Assembly (NCBI RefSeq): GCF_000176135.1
Contig: NZ_ACZN01000018.1
Span: 248,001 to 312,000 of the forward strand
Length of the DNA: 64,000 nt
Direction of reading: 5' to 3'
DNA from: Vibrio coralliilyticus ATCC BAA-450
GTDB lineage: Bacteria > Pseudomonadota > Gammaproteobacteria > Enterobacterales > Vibrionaceae
The notes under the pieces were generated by a model. The model had not been told where the DNA came from. It did not search any database and worked only from the letters and a program-made list of their open reading frames with translations. A program made the translations under genes and the position numbers. Within the stretch, counting starts at the first letter, position 1. Every line of letters starts with the position of its first letter. This document shows, piece after piece, positions 44,815-54,007 of this stretch.

Positions 44815-46957
44815 TAGCGACTCCTTGCTTTGACTCTACTTTTTGCTTTGGTAACTCTTGTGTGTCAGATAACTGCTGCTCTTGAGACTCGGATGGCTGC
44901 TCCAGAGGACCTGCATAAACCACAGCCCCCTCGTCTAACACCACGACTTTATCAGCAAGCTTAATCAAGTCAGGATCATGTGACGTATATATCACCGTTG
45001 CTTTTCCTTTCTTCGTTGCTAAGAACTCACCAAATACACGTTTAGCATTGGGATGGCCATCAGGCACCGGGTTATCCATTAGGAACATGGGGTAGTCATA
45101 CACCAAAGCTTTGGCGTCAATGAGGATCTGAGCGACAGTACCTGACAACATGTCAAACAGGCTATCCGGCTGGATGCTGCTGATAGAGGTATCCAGTCCG
45201 TCAGGTAATGTGGAGAACCAGCGCTTGCCCCCAACCATATCAATGGCAGCTATCATTTTCTGCTCTTCAACTTTATGCCCATCGCTTAACCACTCTCGAA
45301 TACTCAAGGTGAGTAAGTCGGGGTAAGCCGCGCGAATGAAACACCAGTGTCGATAAAGCTGTGGATCATACTGAGCAAGGTTTACCCCTTTCAGCTCAAC
45401 CATGCCGTTTTGAATAGGCAGTAAACCGGACAACACTTCAATTAGTGTCGATTTACCACTGCCTGAAGGGCCGGTGATCGCCACAATATCGCCCGCTTCA
45501 ACATCAAAACTTACCCCATTCAATGCAGGGCGACTTTGTTTAGGGTAACGGAGAGTCACTTGATCTAACTTCAAGTTCGGAGCGACCGTTGGCAATGGGT
45601 GATGCTGGTAACTGAATTCACGTTCAGACGGCTGAGACAGAATACGATTTACCTGCAGCTTAGATTGATTAAAGCTATTAAAACGCATCGCGCTGTTTGC
45701 CAGCACTTGCGCAGGCCCTGTCACTTTGGAAATCAACATCATTGATGCAATCAAACCACCGGGCGTCATCACTTGCTCGAAAATAAGTCCAATACCTAAG
45801 CCCATGACAGCCAATGTTGAGCCCACTCCGATGAAATAATATATCGAGGTGTATCGACTTTGCAGAACCGCTTGATTGAACGTCACTGTAGAGGCAAGCA
45901 GATTGGCCTTTTGGAAACGTTGGATCCAGTGCTCTGAAAACCCAGCACTACGAATAAAGGCAAGCTTGGAAGACAACTCATTCGCCATATTTTGACGATT
46001 CGTGCCGGCTACCGTCGATTGCATTGAGCGCTTACTACTCGAACGTATTGAGCGCTTAGCTAACAGGTAATACAGGACCAAAGAGACGATTGGAACCAGT
46101 ACCAGCCATCCACCTAGCACACCTATAGCAAGGACAAAAATGGCAATGAAAGGTAAATCAAACAACGCATTACCGAGTGGTCCTGATAACACACCTGAAA
46201 TACGCTCAGATAACATCACTTGGTTTTGCTGACTAGACGAGGCAGTTTGCTGGTTTTGCGCATAGCTATTTCTTAATAATCGCTGCACAAGGGATTGAGA
46301 TATCTCGCGGCTGACTCGGTTGGACACAGAAGCAAACACTCGACTACGCAATGTTCTTAACCAGCCCATCATCACAAACAACAAAGCAGCCCCAATGGCA
46401 ATACCTTGCAGTTCGTGCCCAGCATCGCCACCGATTACATGGTCATAGATCGACATCGTGATGAATGGCACTGCGAGAGCAAATAGATTGGTGACAAAGC
46501 TGACCAAGAGCAATTTAGGAATGATAGGACGAAAAGCATGTAACCGTTCACCAACCCAATCCGGAGTAGCCTTCTCCAATGGCGCCCCTTCGATCACAAT
46601 GCAAAATTGAGGAGCTTCTGAAACGTCTTCATTGCCATCAACAGCCACAAACTGTTTTGACTCCAAGTAACCAGAAACCAATTCACTTTCACTAAGAACT
46701 AGGAGAACTAATTTGTGATCGCCGACTTCATCTAGGTTAGCAACCAAGCGATATGGCAAGGCAAGCCTATCAAACAGGGCAAACATATCATCTATTGATT
46801 CAATTCCGTTCTCATCAACCCATTGGCGCGCGAACAGTTGGATATTCGCATTTACTTCCAACTCCCTGAGCACAGAAAGGCTTTCAGTTTCCAGTCGGTT
46901 CATCGGCTCATGTTGACCGTCTATTTCGCCATGGCGATTAGCATCTAAACGATTCAT
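44807..46957 (-). CDS. Type I secretion ABC transporter with altered ATPase motifs
   Basis: This 716-residue protein has LapB/HlyB-type layout: a C39-like N-terminal domain without a catalytic cysteine (~50-135), a six-helix membrane domain (~155-420) and a nucleotide-binding domain. Walker A is intact (GPSGSGKST, ~500). The signature is changed from LSGGQ to LSGTVAQ, and Walker B ends in FLMDNP, where the catalytic Glu is replaced by Asn. The switch His in TSHDP remains. This suggests weak or no ATP hydrolysis at its own Walker sites unless complemented. GGAGG precedes the ATG. The start overlaps the stop of the second ABC gene as ATGA, so the two are made together and probably heterodimerise. 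Confidence 0.88.
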   Translation of the reverse strand: MNRLDANRHGEIDGQHEPMNRLETESLSVLRELEVNANIQLFARQWVDENGIESIDDMFALFDRLALPYRLVANLDEVGDHKLVLLVLSESELVSGYLESKQFVAVDGNEDVSEAPQFCIVIEGAPLEKATPDWVGERLHAFRPIIPKLLLVSFVTNLFALAVPFITMSIYDHVIGGDAGHELQGIAIGAALLFVMMGWLRTLRSRVFASVSNRVSREISQSLVQRLLRNSYAQNQQTASSSQQNQVMLSERISGVLSGPLGNALFDLPFIAIFVLAIGVLGGWLVLVPIVSLVLYYLLAKRSIRSSSKRSMQSTVAGTNRQNMANELSSKLAFIRSAGFSEHWIQRFQKANLLASTVTFNQAVLQSRYTSIYYFIGVGSTLAVMGLGIGLIFEQVMTPGGLIASMMLISKVTGPAQVLANSAMRFNSFNQSKLQVNRILSQPSEREFSYQHHPLPTVAPNLKLDQVTLRYPKQSRPALNGVSFDVEAGDIVAITGPSGSGKSTLIEVLSGLLPIQNGMVELKGVNLAQYDPQLYRHWCFIRAAYPDLLTLSIREWLSDGHKVEEQKMIAAIDMVGGKRWFSTLPDGLDTSISSIQPDSLFDMLSGTVAQILIDAKALVYDYPMFLMDNPVPDGHPNAKRVFGEFLATKKGKATVIYTSHDPDLIKLADKVVVLDEGAVVYAGPLEQPSESQEQQLSDTQELPKQKVESKQGVANG

Positions 46958-48591
46958 GCAATGACCTCCTGCTGAGTAGAACTGTCTTCGGCAATCGAAC
47001 CGTTTTCTACTCTAATTGTTCGACTCGCTATTTCGCGAAGTTTTGCATGATAGCTCACCATCAATATGGTTCGCCCTGCCAATACTTCTTCTTCCAGCAC
47101 CTTAACCAGGTTACCGAGAGCATTGAGGTCGAGCGACGAATCCGGTCTTTCTAGCATGATAACGGGCTTGCCACTCGCTAATTGAGCCGCAATATTGAGC
47201 ATTTTAATATTGCCCATACTCAACAAAGAGGCACTTGTATGGCCGATTTGTGTTTCTAACCCATCAGGTAAACGGGTAATTTCTTTGGTTAATCCCAAGC
47301 GGACAGCGTAAGCATTGGCGCTTTGTGTTCTCTCAGGATCAAAGCCACACAAATTGTCCAGAATCGTACCTGAGACTAACTGCCCTTTAACCCCGCAGTA
47401 AGCTGTAGCTTGAGCGACAGACGCAATAGAAACAGCTTCGCCATTAATGAAGCACTCACCCGCGGCTAAATCATCAACCCCTGCTATCGAAGAGAGTAAG
47501 TGACTGTTGGTATGGCGATCTTCACTCTCTAACAGCACCAGTTGACCTTTATTTAGCGTCACATCCGCACTAGCGAGTTCACCATATCTTTCAACAGTGG
47601 CTTGCTTGATTTCTAAAGTCTCAAAGCCAGAGAAGTTCAGCTCAGAACCATCAGAATCACGCAGTGACAAGTCCCCTAACTTTTCAATTGCCTGATTAGC
47701 ACTATGGATTGAATTAAGCTTGATTCGAACCCCAACCAGAGCGCTCAGAGGCGCAACAGCTCTACCCGATAAGATGGAGCATGCTGCTAACCCCCCCGTG
47801 GTCAATTGGCCATCCAATACCCACAAGCTCCCGGTAATCACCAACAAAACAGAAGTCGCAAGCGCAGCAAGCTGAATACACTCTTGAGCGAAAGCATTCT
47901 GCTCTTCTTCTTTGGCTTTGGATTGAGATCGGACATTATTGAGCGATTTAAACTGATTAAAAATTCGAGATTCAACAGCCTGACGTTTAATACCCTGAAT
48001 AGTTTGGCTAAGAATGATCAAGAAGGCTTTTCTTTCTTGCTCATCTTTAGAAGCTTCTTCACTTAAACTTTTCACGCGGATAGAAGACAGCCAAACAATA
48101 CCGAGCGTGACAAGCCAAACTGCCACAGGTATCGCCACCAGCTCACCGCCGATATAAGCCACCAGACCCAGAAAGATCAATGCAAAAGGCAGATCGATAA
48201 ATCCAGAGATTATTCCACCAGAGTACCAATCCTTAACTTTGGATACCGATCCTAGCCCCTCTTCGACACCACCCACACCGAGCTTACGAAGGTGTCCTGA
48301 TGATGCAGTCGTGACCCTTTCAACTAAAGTTTGGTAAGTGGCTTTTTCGGTATTGCTGGCCGCCGCAGACAAAAGCCAAGTACGAACAAAACGTATGAGT
48401 GCTTCCATGGCTACGGCTAGTGTCGCCCCCGCTAAAAGCAGTGTAGCCGTACCATAACTTTGATTGGGAAGAATGCGATCGTAGATCTGGAGGACCGTTA
48501 ATGGAACGGCTAATGACAAGAGGTTAATAAGTAAAGAAGGCAGTAAGACTTTCCTTACAACCCCTTTGCTTTGTACTGATGTAACGGGCAT
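46954..48591 (-). CDS. Degenerate type I secretion ABC subunit
   Basis: This 545-residue protein has the membrane domain of type I ABC exporters (LLPSLLINLLSLAVPLTVLQ, QIYDRILP) but no C39-like domain. Its nucleotide-binding domain is degenerate. Where Walker A should be, the sequence is LLESEDRHTNSHLL (~351-365), without GxxGxGKS/T. The signature is LLSMGNIK, and Walker B reads VIMLERPDSSLD, with both acidic catalytic residues changed. It cannot be a normal ATPase. The frame is intact and the fold pattern kept, so it is probably a structural partner of the following subunit. The ATG at 48591 was chosen; it follows AAGGATTGTGT. Confidence 0.85.
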   Translation of the reverse strand: MPVTSVQSKGVVRKVLLPSLLINLLSLAVPLTVLQIYDRILPNQSYGTATLLLAGATLAVAMEALIRFVRTWLLSAAASNTEKATYQTLVERVTTASSGHLRKLGVGGVEEGLGSVSKVKDWYSGGIISGFIDLPFALIFLGLVAYIGGELVAIPVAVWLVTLGIVWLSSIRVKSLSEEASKDEQERKAFLIILSQTIQGIKRQAVESRIFNQFKSLNNVRSQSKAKEEEQNAFAQECIQLAALATSVLLVITGSLWVLDGQLTTGGLAACSILSGRAVAPLSALVGVRIKLNSIHSANQAIEKLGDLSLRDSDGSELNFSGFETLEIKQATVERYGELASADVTLNKGQLVLLESEDRHTNSHLLSSIAGVDDLAAGECFINGEAVSIASVAQATAYCGVKGQLVSGTILDNLCGFDPERTQSANAYAVRLGLTKEITRLPDGLETQIGHTSASLLSMGNIKMLNIAAQLASGKPVIMLERPDSSLDLNALGNLVKVLEEEVLAGRTILMVSYHAKLREIASRTIRVENGSIAEDSSTQQEVIA

Positions 48592-48900
48592 ACACAATCC
48601 TTATCCGAGCTTATGAAATAAGATTGGTATATTCTATTTAGTTGTGCAAGGTAAGGTGCTGATTTAATTTAGTTTTAAGATATTGGTAAAACTCAGTTGT
48701 TTCCATCAAAATTTAGATCAAATAAAGATTATTATTAGAGCTTCTTATTGATTAAGAATGTTTGTATAGCTCATATTTTCAGGTTATGAGTAAACTTTTA
48801 TCCTAAATGATTTTGCTCAAAGATGAGTTAGAGAAACCTGTCGGGATTATATCTGGGCTAGATTATTCTAAGCCCAGATTGATTTCCTATCGTTGACTGT
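48592..48900. other. AT-rich region between sseF and the type I secretion operon
   Basis: It holds the stem-loop at 48851-48879 after sseF and the probable promoter of the leftward ABC-ABC-HlyD operon. No gene was seen. It is the right-hand boundary between adhesin module and T3SS block B. Confidence 0.5.
48851..48879 (-). terminator. Stem-loop after sseF
   Basis: ATCTGGGCT pairs with AGCCCAGAT around an 11-base loop, 21 bases after the stop. The following minus-strand bases are ATATAATCC, so the T tail is poor. Confidence 0.5.
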
Positions 48901-50079
48901 TTACTGAAGCAGAAGAGCAAGTTGACGAATATCAGGGCTCACATCATCTGAAAGCATCAATTGATTTAGTTTCTGTTGAAAGTTATCAATGACTTGATTT
49001 CTCTTTTCTAAATCCTTTCTTAACGAAGCATTAGCCGCATTTTTCGCGGCCAACAACATTGCGTGAGACTGCTCCTGTTGCTTAGCTTTCTCACTAGCTA
49101 GGTGAAGTTTTTCGTCTTTGTCTTGAACTTCACGGGTACGATCATCCCGCTCTTGCTTAACTGAGGTCAGCTCATCAGACAAACCAGACACCTTCGTAGA
49201 CAGGCCGGAAATTTTGCTAGACATATCTGACGTCCTCATAGACGTCGCACCAGACATCACTTCAACTGTAAGTTGGGATTTGATCTTATCTTTATGCTGT
49301 TTGAGTTCGTTGTCCGCTTTTTCCTTCGCCTTCTTGGTATTGTCTAAGTTAAAGCCCAGTATCTTGTCCCCTGCTGCACCAGCCCCAAGTTTGGCTAGCT
49401 TAGTCGTCGACATAACACTGCCAGCGGTACCAAGCACGGACGGCACAGAAACAGTGCCAGCGAATAGTGTGCCTACTGTCAGCCCAAGTCTTAGTACAGC
49501 CGAGGTGGCTTTGGACCAGTACTGCGCTCTGTCGTCATTCATGCCCATTTTTTCAAGCAGTTTATACGTTAAATTCGAGATGGTATCTGAGCCCATTTTC
49601 AGCCCTTCACCACCATGTGCTTTGCTATACCAATCTGCGGCTGCACAGCCTGCATCGGAAACCGCTAGCGCAAATGCCACTCCCGCCGCAGCGACAAGTG
49701 GCACTCCTAGTCCACCACTAAAGACAGTTGCCGCAATAGCCAACCCTAGTCCCACTCCCGCTATCGCAACGTTAAACAGCTCTTTAAAGAATGTACATTT
49801 TGCTACGTCTACCCCAGCTTTCTTAGCCTGATCATAGAGAGCCGTCGATTTTTCGAGCAGTTGTTTTGATTCTGTCGTCGAGGTTTCATGATTGCTTAAA
49901 TACTCTTTCTGAGCTGGTGTGATGGCTAAATCTAGATGATCGACCGTATCCGCTTGGCTTTGTAAAGGCACTTGTGAAATATCAAAGCTTCTTGCCTCTT
50001 GCTTTGGGGAAGATTTCGGCATCTCTAAGTCTAAATAATTGAGGCCAGCAAGCTGTTGAGAAGAAATCTCTATTGGCAT
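48901..50079 (-). CDS. sseF: SseF-family T3SS effector with coiled-coil extension
   Basis: The 392-residue protein resembles SPI-2 SseF in its hydrophobic core. LAIAATVFSGGLGVPLVAAA (112-131) followed by AFALAVSDAGCAAADWYSK matches the recalled SseF run of VAAAVISGGAGLPIAI and VIAIGDACCAYHNYQ. A second hydrophobic stretch lies at ~190-240. SseF and its relative EseG act on host endomembranes; SseF tethers Salmonella vacuoles near the Golgi. The gene follows the SscB-like chaperone, as in SPI-2. It is much longer than Salmonella SseF (~260): a C-terminal ~140-residue coiled coil (SSKISGLSTKVSGLSDEL) is added. An SseG partner was not found. Confidence 0.82.
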   Translation of the reverse strand: MPIEISSQQLAGLNYLDLEMPKSSPKQEARSFDISQVPLQSQADTVDHLDLAITPAQKEYLSNHETSTTESKQLLEKSTALYDQAKKAGVDVAKCTFFKELFNVAIAGVGLGLAIAATVFSGGLGVPLVAAAGVAFALAVSDAGCAAADWYSKAHGGEGLKMGSDTISNLTYKLLEKMGMNDDRAQYWSKATSAVLRLGLTVGTLFAGTVSVPSVLGTAGSVMSTTKLAKLGAGAAGDKILGFNLDNTKKAKEKADNELKQHKDKIKSQLTVEVMSGATSMRTSDMSSKISGLSTKVSGLSDELTSVKQERDDRTREVQDKDEKLHLASEKAKQQEQSHAMLLAAKNAANASLRKDLEKRNQVIDNFQQKLNQLMLSDDVSPDIRQLALLLQ

Positions 50080-50099
50080 GGTAATACTCCTACTACTTG

Positions 50100-50579
50100 T
50101 TATTGAGTAATCTCATCGAGTAATGACTGAGCAAGCGCACGAATCTCCGGTTGCTCCGGAATAATAAAGCTTTGCTCAATACAGGTGTGCAACGCATCTA
50201 CAGCTTCTGAATGCTTTTCCAGCGATAGATAACATTGACCCATTCTGAAGGTCACCCCAGCGTCACATGCATTCATTAAGGTCGAATAACCGTAGAAGAT
50301 CAGCGCATGTTCAAATTGATCTAACGCGTGCAGCGTGGAGGCCATACCAAACATGTATTCGCGTCGCCAAGGATTGTTCATCACCAGATAAGTAAAATGT
50401 GTCAGAGCACCGGACATATCTTCTTCTTGATATTGCTCCAGTGCGCTTTGATATGCCTGATCTAATTCTGACTCTTCAACACCATTTAATTGCGCCAGAG
50501 TTTTATGCCCGTTAACGACGTCCTGGATGGATTCGGCAACTTGATTAATGTCGACTGGAAGGAAATTTGTATTTGTCAT
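50100..50579 (-). CDS. sscB: SscB-like TPR chaperone (class II)
   Basis: The 159-residue protein has three tetratricopeptide repeats (LDQAYQSALEQYQEEDMSGA, WRREYMFGMASTLHALDQFE, TFRMGQCYLSLEKHSEAVDA), the fold of SycD/SscB chaperones. The ATG at 50579 is preferred to one 15 bases upstream because GGAA lies 7 bases before it. It lies between sseD and sseF; in Salmonella SscB is the chaperone of SseF, so the same client is likely. Confidence 0.82.
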   Translation of the reverse strand: MTNTNFLPVDINQVAESIQDVVNGHKTLAQLNGVEESELDQAYQSALEQYQEEDMSGALTHFTYLVMNNPWRREYMFGMASTLHALDQFEHALIFYGYSTLMNACDAGVTFRMGQCYLSLEKHSEAVDALHTCIEQSFIIPEQPEIRALAQSLLDEITQ

Positions 50580-50647
50580 GAGATATTCCATCATCGGTAA
50601 GGCACCGAATGAACGGTGCCCTACATTTGGTTTACGTAAAGAACGGA

Positions 50648-51238
50648 TTAGTTGTGAACCGCTGATGCGATGCGCCCATGAAGTTCAACTAACTCTTTGA
50701 CCAATGAACGCATCTGCTCTGAGATTTGACGTGCTTTATCACTGAGTTCGTTTACATTTTTGGCGTAGTTTTGGGCGTTCATTGCTTTGAATTCGCCGTC
50801 CATTTTTTCCATCTCAGCGTCTTTAGTAATGGAAGCTGAAACCATAGAGCCAGCGCCATCAACACTTTTTCCGAGTGCCTGACCTAGGTGTGTCGCACCT
50901 TCGCCAAATTTTGACGTTGCACCCACACCGACCATACCTACGACCCCTGACAGGATCTGTAAGCCACCGGACCAAGCTGCAGATTCAAAAGCACTCTTAA
51001 TTGCATCTCGTTTAGTGTCCATCGACGCTTTTTGCACATCCCATCCAAGCAATTGCTGCTTCTGGTTATACTCTTGGAGCACGTTGCGCAGTTTTTTAAA
51101 GATCTCTGCCAGTTTTACAATCAGTTCGTTAAGCTGAGCAATCGCATCCATCGCTTCACTGCCAGAGACATCATGGTCGTAGCTCGTAGAGCTTGCTGCA
51201 TTCACTGGTGCGTTATTTGAAACTTGTACTTCACTCAT
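50648..51238 (-). CDS. sseD: T3SS translocator SctB (SseD-like)
   Basis: The 196-residue protein lies after the sseC-like gene. It has a central hydrophobic segment (GGLQILSGVVGMVGVGAT, ~92-109) between helical, charged parts (NELIVKLAEIFKKLRNVLQE and DKARQISEQMRSLVKELVEL), the make-up of SseD/EspB-type minor translocators. With SseC it forms the pore in the host membrane. Confidence 0.85.
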   Translation of the reverse strand: MSEVQVSNNAPVNAASSTSYDHDVSGSEAMDAIAQLNELIVKLAEIFKKLRNVLQEYNQKQQLLGWDVQKASMDTKRDAIKSAFESAAWSGGLQILSGVVGMVGVGATSKFGEGATHLGQALGKSVDGAGSMVSASITKDAEMEKMDGEFKAMNAQNYAKNVNELSDKARQISEQMRSLVKELVELHGRIASAVHN

Positions 51239-51252
51239 AATTTCCCCCTTAG

Positions 51253-52692
51253 CTACACTGCTGATGTGGCAATGCGAGCCTGTAACATGCCTGTTTCATT
51301 GATCACTTTGCTTGCACCATCTAAGGTGTCGCCTTGTTTATCAACTAAATCTTTGATGGTTTTGGATTGCTGTTCTTTGGCTTTGTCGTACCAGTCGTAG
51401 CAGAACTCCATCAGGTTTTGTTTCAGGATCAAATCTTCAATTTGTTTTTGAAGTTTGGCTTTTTCTTCAGTCACAATGCCGCTGGTGATGGCTTTGCCAG
51501 ACCCGGCTGATGCACGAATAAGATCAAGTGAGGTATAGGTACACGCTTTGATGACCGTTTTAATGACTTCATTGCGCACCATAGTAGTGACCTGTTTAGT
51601 GATCTCTTGGGCGGTAATCTGGGCACCTTTCTCGATGGCCGCAGTTGCCGCTTTTTCTACCGACTTAGTCACGAGTTGCTGAATCGCCTCTTCACTGAAC
51701 GCTTTACCTAAAGACTTAGCAATTTGGCCACCCCGTTCAGCGACTTGCTCTACTCCTTTGCTCACGCCGCTCATCAACTGTTTGCTGACCTGCTCTGCCA
51801 CTTGTTCGGAGACTTGTTTACCGACTTGCTGCGCAATGTTTGTGACTTCTTGAGTCGAGCCTTTACCGATACTTTCGACTAGCTTCGGTGCGGCTTCTTT
51901 CATTGCGGTTTCAGTGCCTTTGGCGATAGAGCGAGTGGCTGAAATAGCTCGGCCTGCCTGGAAGATATCCAGTGCCATGCCCACGATCTCGGCACCCAAC
52001 TGCACTTTACCGGCGACATCAATGACTTTCTGACATTTCTCTTTGTCCGCTCCACACAGAATTGCCGTTTCCGCAGCGGCTTTGACCATTCCGGCAATGC
52101 CTGCAGTGAGGTAAGCCGCGCCACTAGCCATATCCAATGCCCCACCTGCAACATCTCCTACGGCTATTCGCGCGGCACCTTCAATCAGTTTGAATACGCC
52201 GACAATGGCTTCCACAGCACCGACAATCCAGTCGAAGATCGCACCGAAGATACCGCCTTTATGGGCTTTCTCTGCTTGCTCGATTCGCTTAGCGAGCTGT
52301 TCCTGGAACTCTTTGACTTGCTGATCACGGAGTACGGCTTGAGTATCCGTCATTAGTCGACTGGCTTTAGCTGCTGCATTCGCTGTATCACCAAAGGTTT
52401 TAAGTCCTAGATTGGCTGCCATAAGAACCATGTCGTTCATGGAAGCTTTTTCTAGCTGACTTACTGTGACGTTGTCACCCTTATGAAATGCCGATAGTAC
52501 GCGCTGCAATGCCTGACTTGCTATGTCTGAGCTGACCACGCCCGTTTTTGTTTCGCGGTCAATTACATCAACAAGACCACCCGGTGTTCCAGACGAAGGC
52601 AAACGTGCTTTGGTTTCCTTACTTTTATCAAGACGCTCAGTTTCCGAAGTGCCCGTTACTGGCATTTGGGTATTGAAGTTAACACTAGTCAT
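51253..52692 (-). CDS. sseC: T3SS translocator SctE (SseC-like)
   Basis: The 479-residue protein has the major translocator pattern: an extended N-terminus, a hydrophobic double segment at ~146-215 (GAIFDWIVGAVEAIVGVFKL, GGALDMASGAAYLTAGIAGM) and a long amphipathic C-terminal helical region rich in Ala, Glu and Gln. GGAGG precedes the ATG, and the start overlaps the SscA-like chaperone gene. It inserts into the host membrane as the main part of the translocation pore. Confidence 0.9.
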   Translation of the reverse strand: MTSVNFNTQMPVTGTSETERLDKSKETKARLPSSGTPGGLVDVIDRETKTGVVSSDIASQALQRVLSAFHKGDNVTVSQLEKASMNDMVLMAANLGLKTFGDTANAAAKASRLMTDTQAVLRDQQVKEFQEQLAKRIEQAEKAHKGGIFGAIFDWIVGAVEAIVGVFKLIEGAARIAVGDVAGGALDMASGAAYLTAGIAGMVKAAAETAILCGADKEKCQKVIDVAGKVQLGAEIVGMALDIFQAGRAISATRSIAKGTETAMKEAAPKLVESIGKGSTQEVTNIAQQVGKQVSEQVAEQVSKQLMSGVSKGVEQVAERGGQIAKSLGKAFSEEAIQQLVTKSVEKAATAAIEKGAQITAQEITKQVTTMVRNEVIKTVIKACTYTSLDLIRASAGSGKAITSGIVTEEKAKLQKQIEDLILKQNLMEFCYDWYDKAKEQQSKTIKDLVDKQGDTLDGASKVINETGMLQARIATSAV

Positions 52693-53158
52693 GATGCACC
52701 TCCTGAGTAAATTGAGCTAAGGCTTTGTTGGCCTTCTCGGCTATTTCATCCCAAACCCCGTCTGGGTGACAATCGCATACGCGTAATGCCGCTTTGTAAG
52801 ATTTAATGGCGTACTCTTTATTGCCAACGGCAAGATAGTTATTGCCTGCATAGTAAGGGCTACGAGGGTCTTCCACTTTGACGATGCCTGCACGACCAAA
52901 ACAGAAAATCGCTTCTTCGTGTTCTTTGAGTTGCTGGCAGCATGTGCCTAGTGCAAAGAAGTAATCAAAGTTCCACTGATCAATTTTCATTAGTAAATAG
53001 AAGATTCGCTTGGCACCTTCGTAGTCCCCGTAGTTCATTAGCTGGGTTCCGTATCGATACAGAAGATCGAGATCTTTCTCTTCAACGTCAGCCAACATTT
53101 TTAACGAGCCGCCTTGTTGCAAGAATGTCTGCAAGGTTTCAAATTCTTTCTCTACCAT
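52685..53158 (-). CDS. sscA: SscA-like TPR chaperone of SseC
   Basis: The 157-residue protein contains three TPR units (YGTQLMNYGDYEGAKRIFYL, YFFALGTCCQQLKEHEEAIF, YYAGNNYLAVGNKEYAIKSY), the class II translocator chaperone fold. It lies between the filament gene and sseC, as sscA does in SPI-2, and is expected to keep SseC and perhaps SseD soluble. AGGGGG precedes the ATG. Confidence 0.88.
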   Translation of the reverse strand: MVEKEFETLQTFLQQGGSLKMLADVEEKDLDLLYRYGTQLMNYGDYEGAKRIFYLLMKIDQWNFDYFFALGTCCQQLKEHEEAIFCFGRAGIVKVEDPRSPYYAGNNYLAVGNKEYAIKSYKAALRVCDCHPDGVWDEIAEKANKALAQFTQEVHHD

Positions 53159-53167
53159 AACGGCCCC

Positions 53168-53959
53168 CTATCGGATGTTTTGAGCAATGGACTTGTTCAT
53201 CTCTGCCAGCATGGTTTGCATGCTGTTCAGCAGGCTGACAGTGACATTGTAGGTTTGCATGATTTTCTGAAGCTGTAGCTGTGATTGGGAAACGAAATCG
53301 GACGCACGGTTAGAGACTGTGTCGAGTGCCGCTTTTACCGCTTTGAGTTTGCCCTGATCCAGTCCACCGGCTGCTTGCAGAGTGTCTGCGATGTGCTGCA
53401 TGTGTTCTTTGTTGATACGCTGACCAGACATATAGCCCACTTCAGGTAGGCTCCAGATGTAATCGCAAGCCCGCTTTCCATCGACCTTAATGCCATGTTG
53501 ATCCATATAAGTCACAACGTCCTGCCAGCTGTATGACTGCATACCCTCTGGGCCACTGGCGTCAATTTTTGCTTTCAGTTTGTCGAGATATTTAGCTGAT
53601 GGATCGTTGGTTTTGAGGTAGTCACTAATAGACTTACCGTCAACTGAGAAACCATTGTCCTTCATATACTTCACGACTTCAGGTGGTAGCTGACCTGTTG
53701 CTTTGTCGCCCTCTTTAGCGACTCGGGCAATCACTTCGTCTACACGGTTAGCCATGTCCTGAGCAGAGCGAGATACATCCGCTTTGGCTTGCATCTGACC
53801 GTATTTAGCATCAGCTAATTCAGACAGAAGATTCATGAATAAATATAATACCGCAACGCCACCTGATAATACGCTATCGCCTTTAATAGCATTTTCAATT
53901 TCTACTTTGTCATTTTCTTTAGACAAAGGAGCACTCACGCTGTTATCGACTTGAAGCAT
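53168..53959 (-). CDS. SseB/EspA-type filament protein, long paralog
   Basis: The 263-residue protein belongs to the EspA/SseB/EseB family, forming the secretion filament or needle extension. Both ends are almost identical to the shorter paralog upstream: GDSVLSGGVAVLYLFMNLLS and the last ~55 residues (DFVSQSQLQLQKIMQTYNV onward). The middle differs. It has two copies of a ~24-residue unit, YMKDNGFSVDGKSISDYLK and YMDQHGIKVDGKRACDYIW, separated by ~40 residues, where the short paralog has one. AAGGAG precedes the ATG. The 48 bases between the two genes show no promoter. Confidence 0.88.
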   Translation of the reverse strand: MLQVDNSVSAPLSKENDKVEIENAIKGDSVLSGGVAVLYLFMNLLSELADAKYGQMQAKADVSRSAQDMANRVDEVIARVAKEGDKATGQLPPEVVKYMKDNGFSVDGKSISDYLKTNDPSAKYLDKLKAKIDASGPEGMQSYSWQDVVTYMDQHGIKVDGKRACDYIWSLPEVGYMSGQRINKEHMQHIADTLQAAGGLDQGKLKAVKAALDTVSNRASDFVSQSQLQLQKIMQTYNVTVSLLNSMQTMLAEMNKSIAQNIR

Positions 53960-54007
53960 AACAACTCCTTACTATTATTTTATTGAACAGATTTATCGTT
54001 TAAATAA

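Noticed and set aside
24132..48591. Prophage or transposon origin of the middle 25 kb
   Set aside because: No integrase, transposase, att-like ends or phage genes were found. Only the sseF relic and truncated HDOD gene hint at rearrangement.
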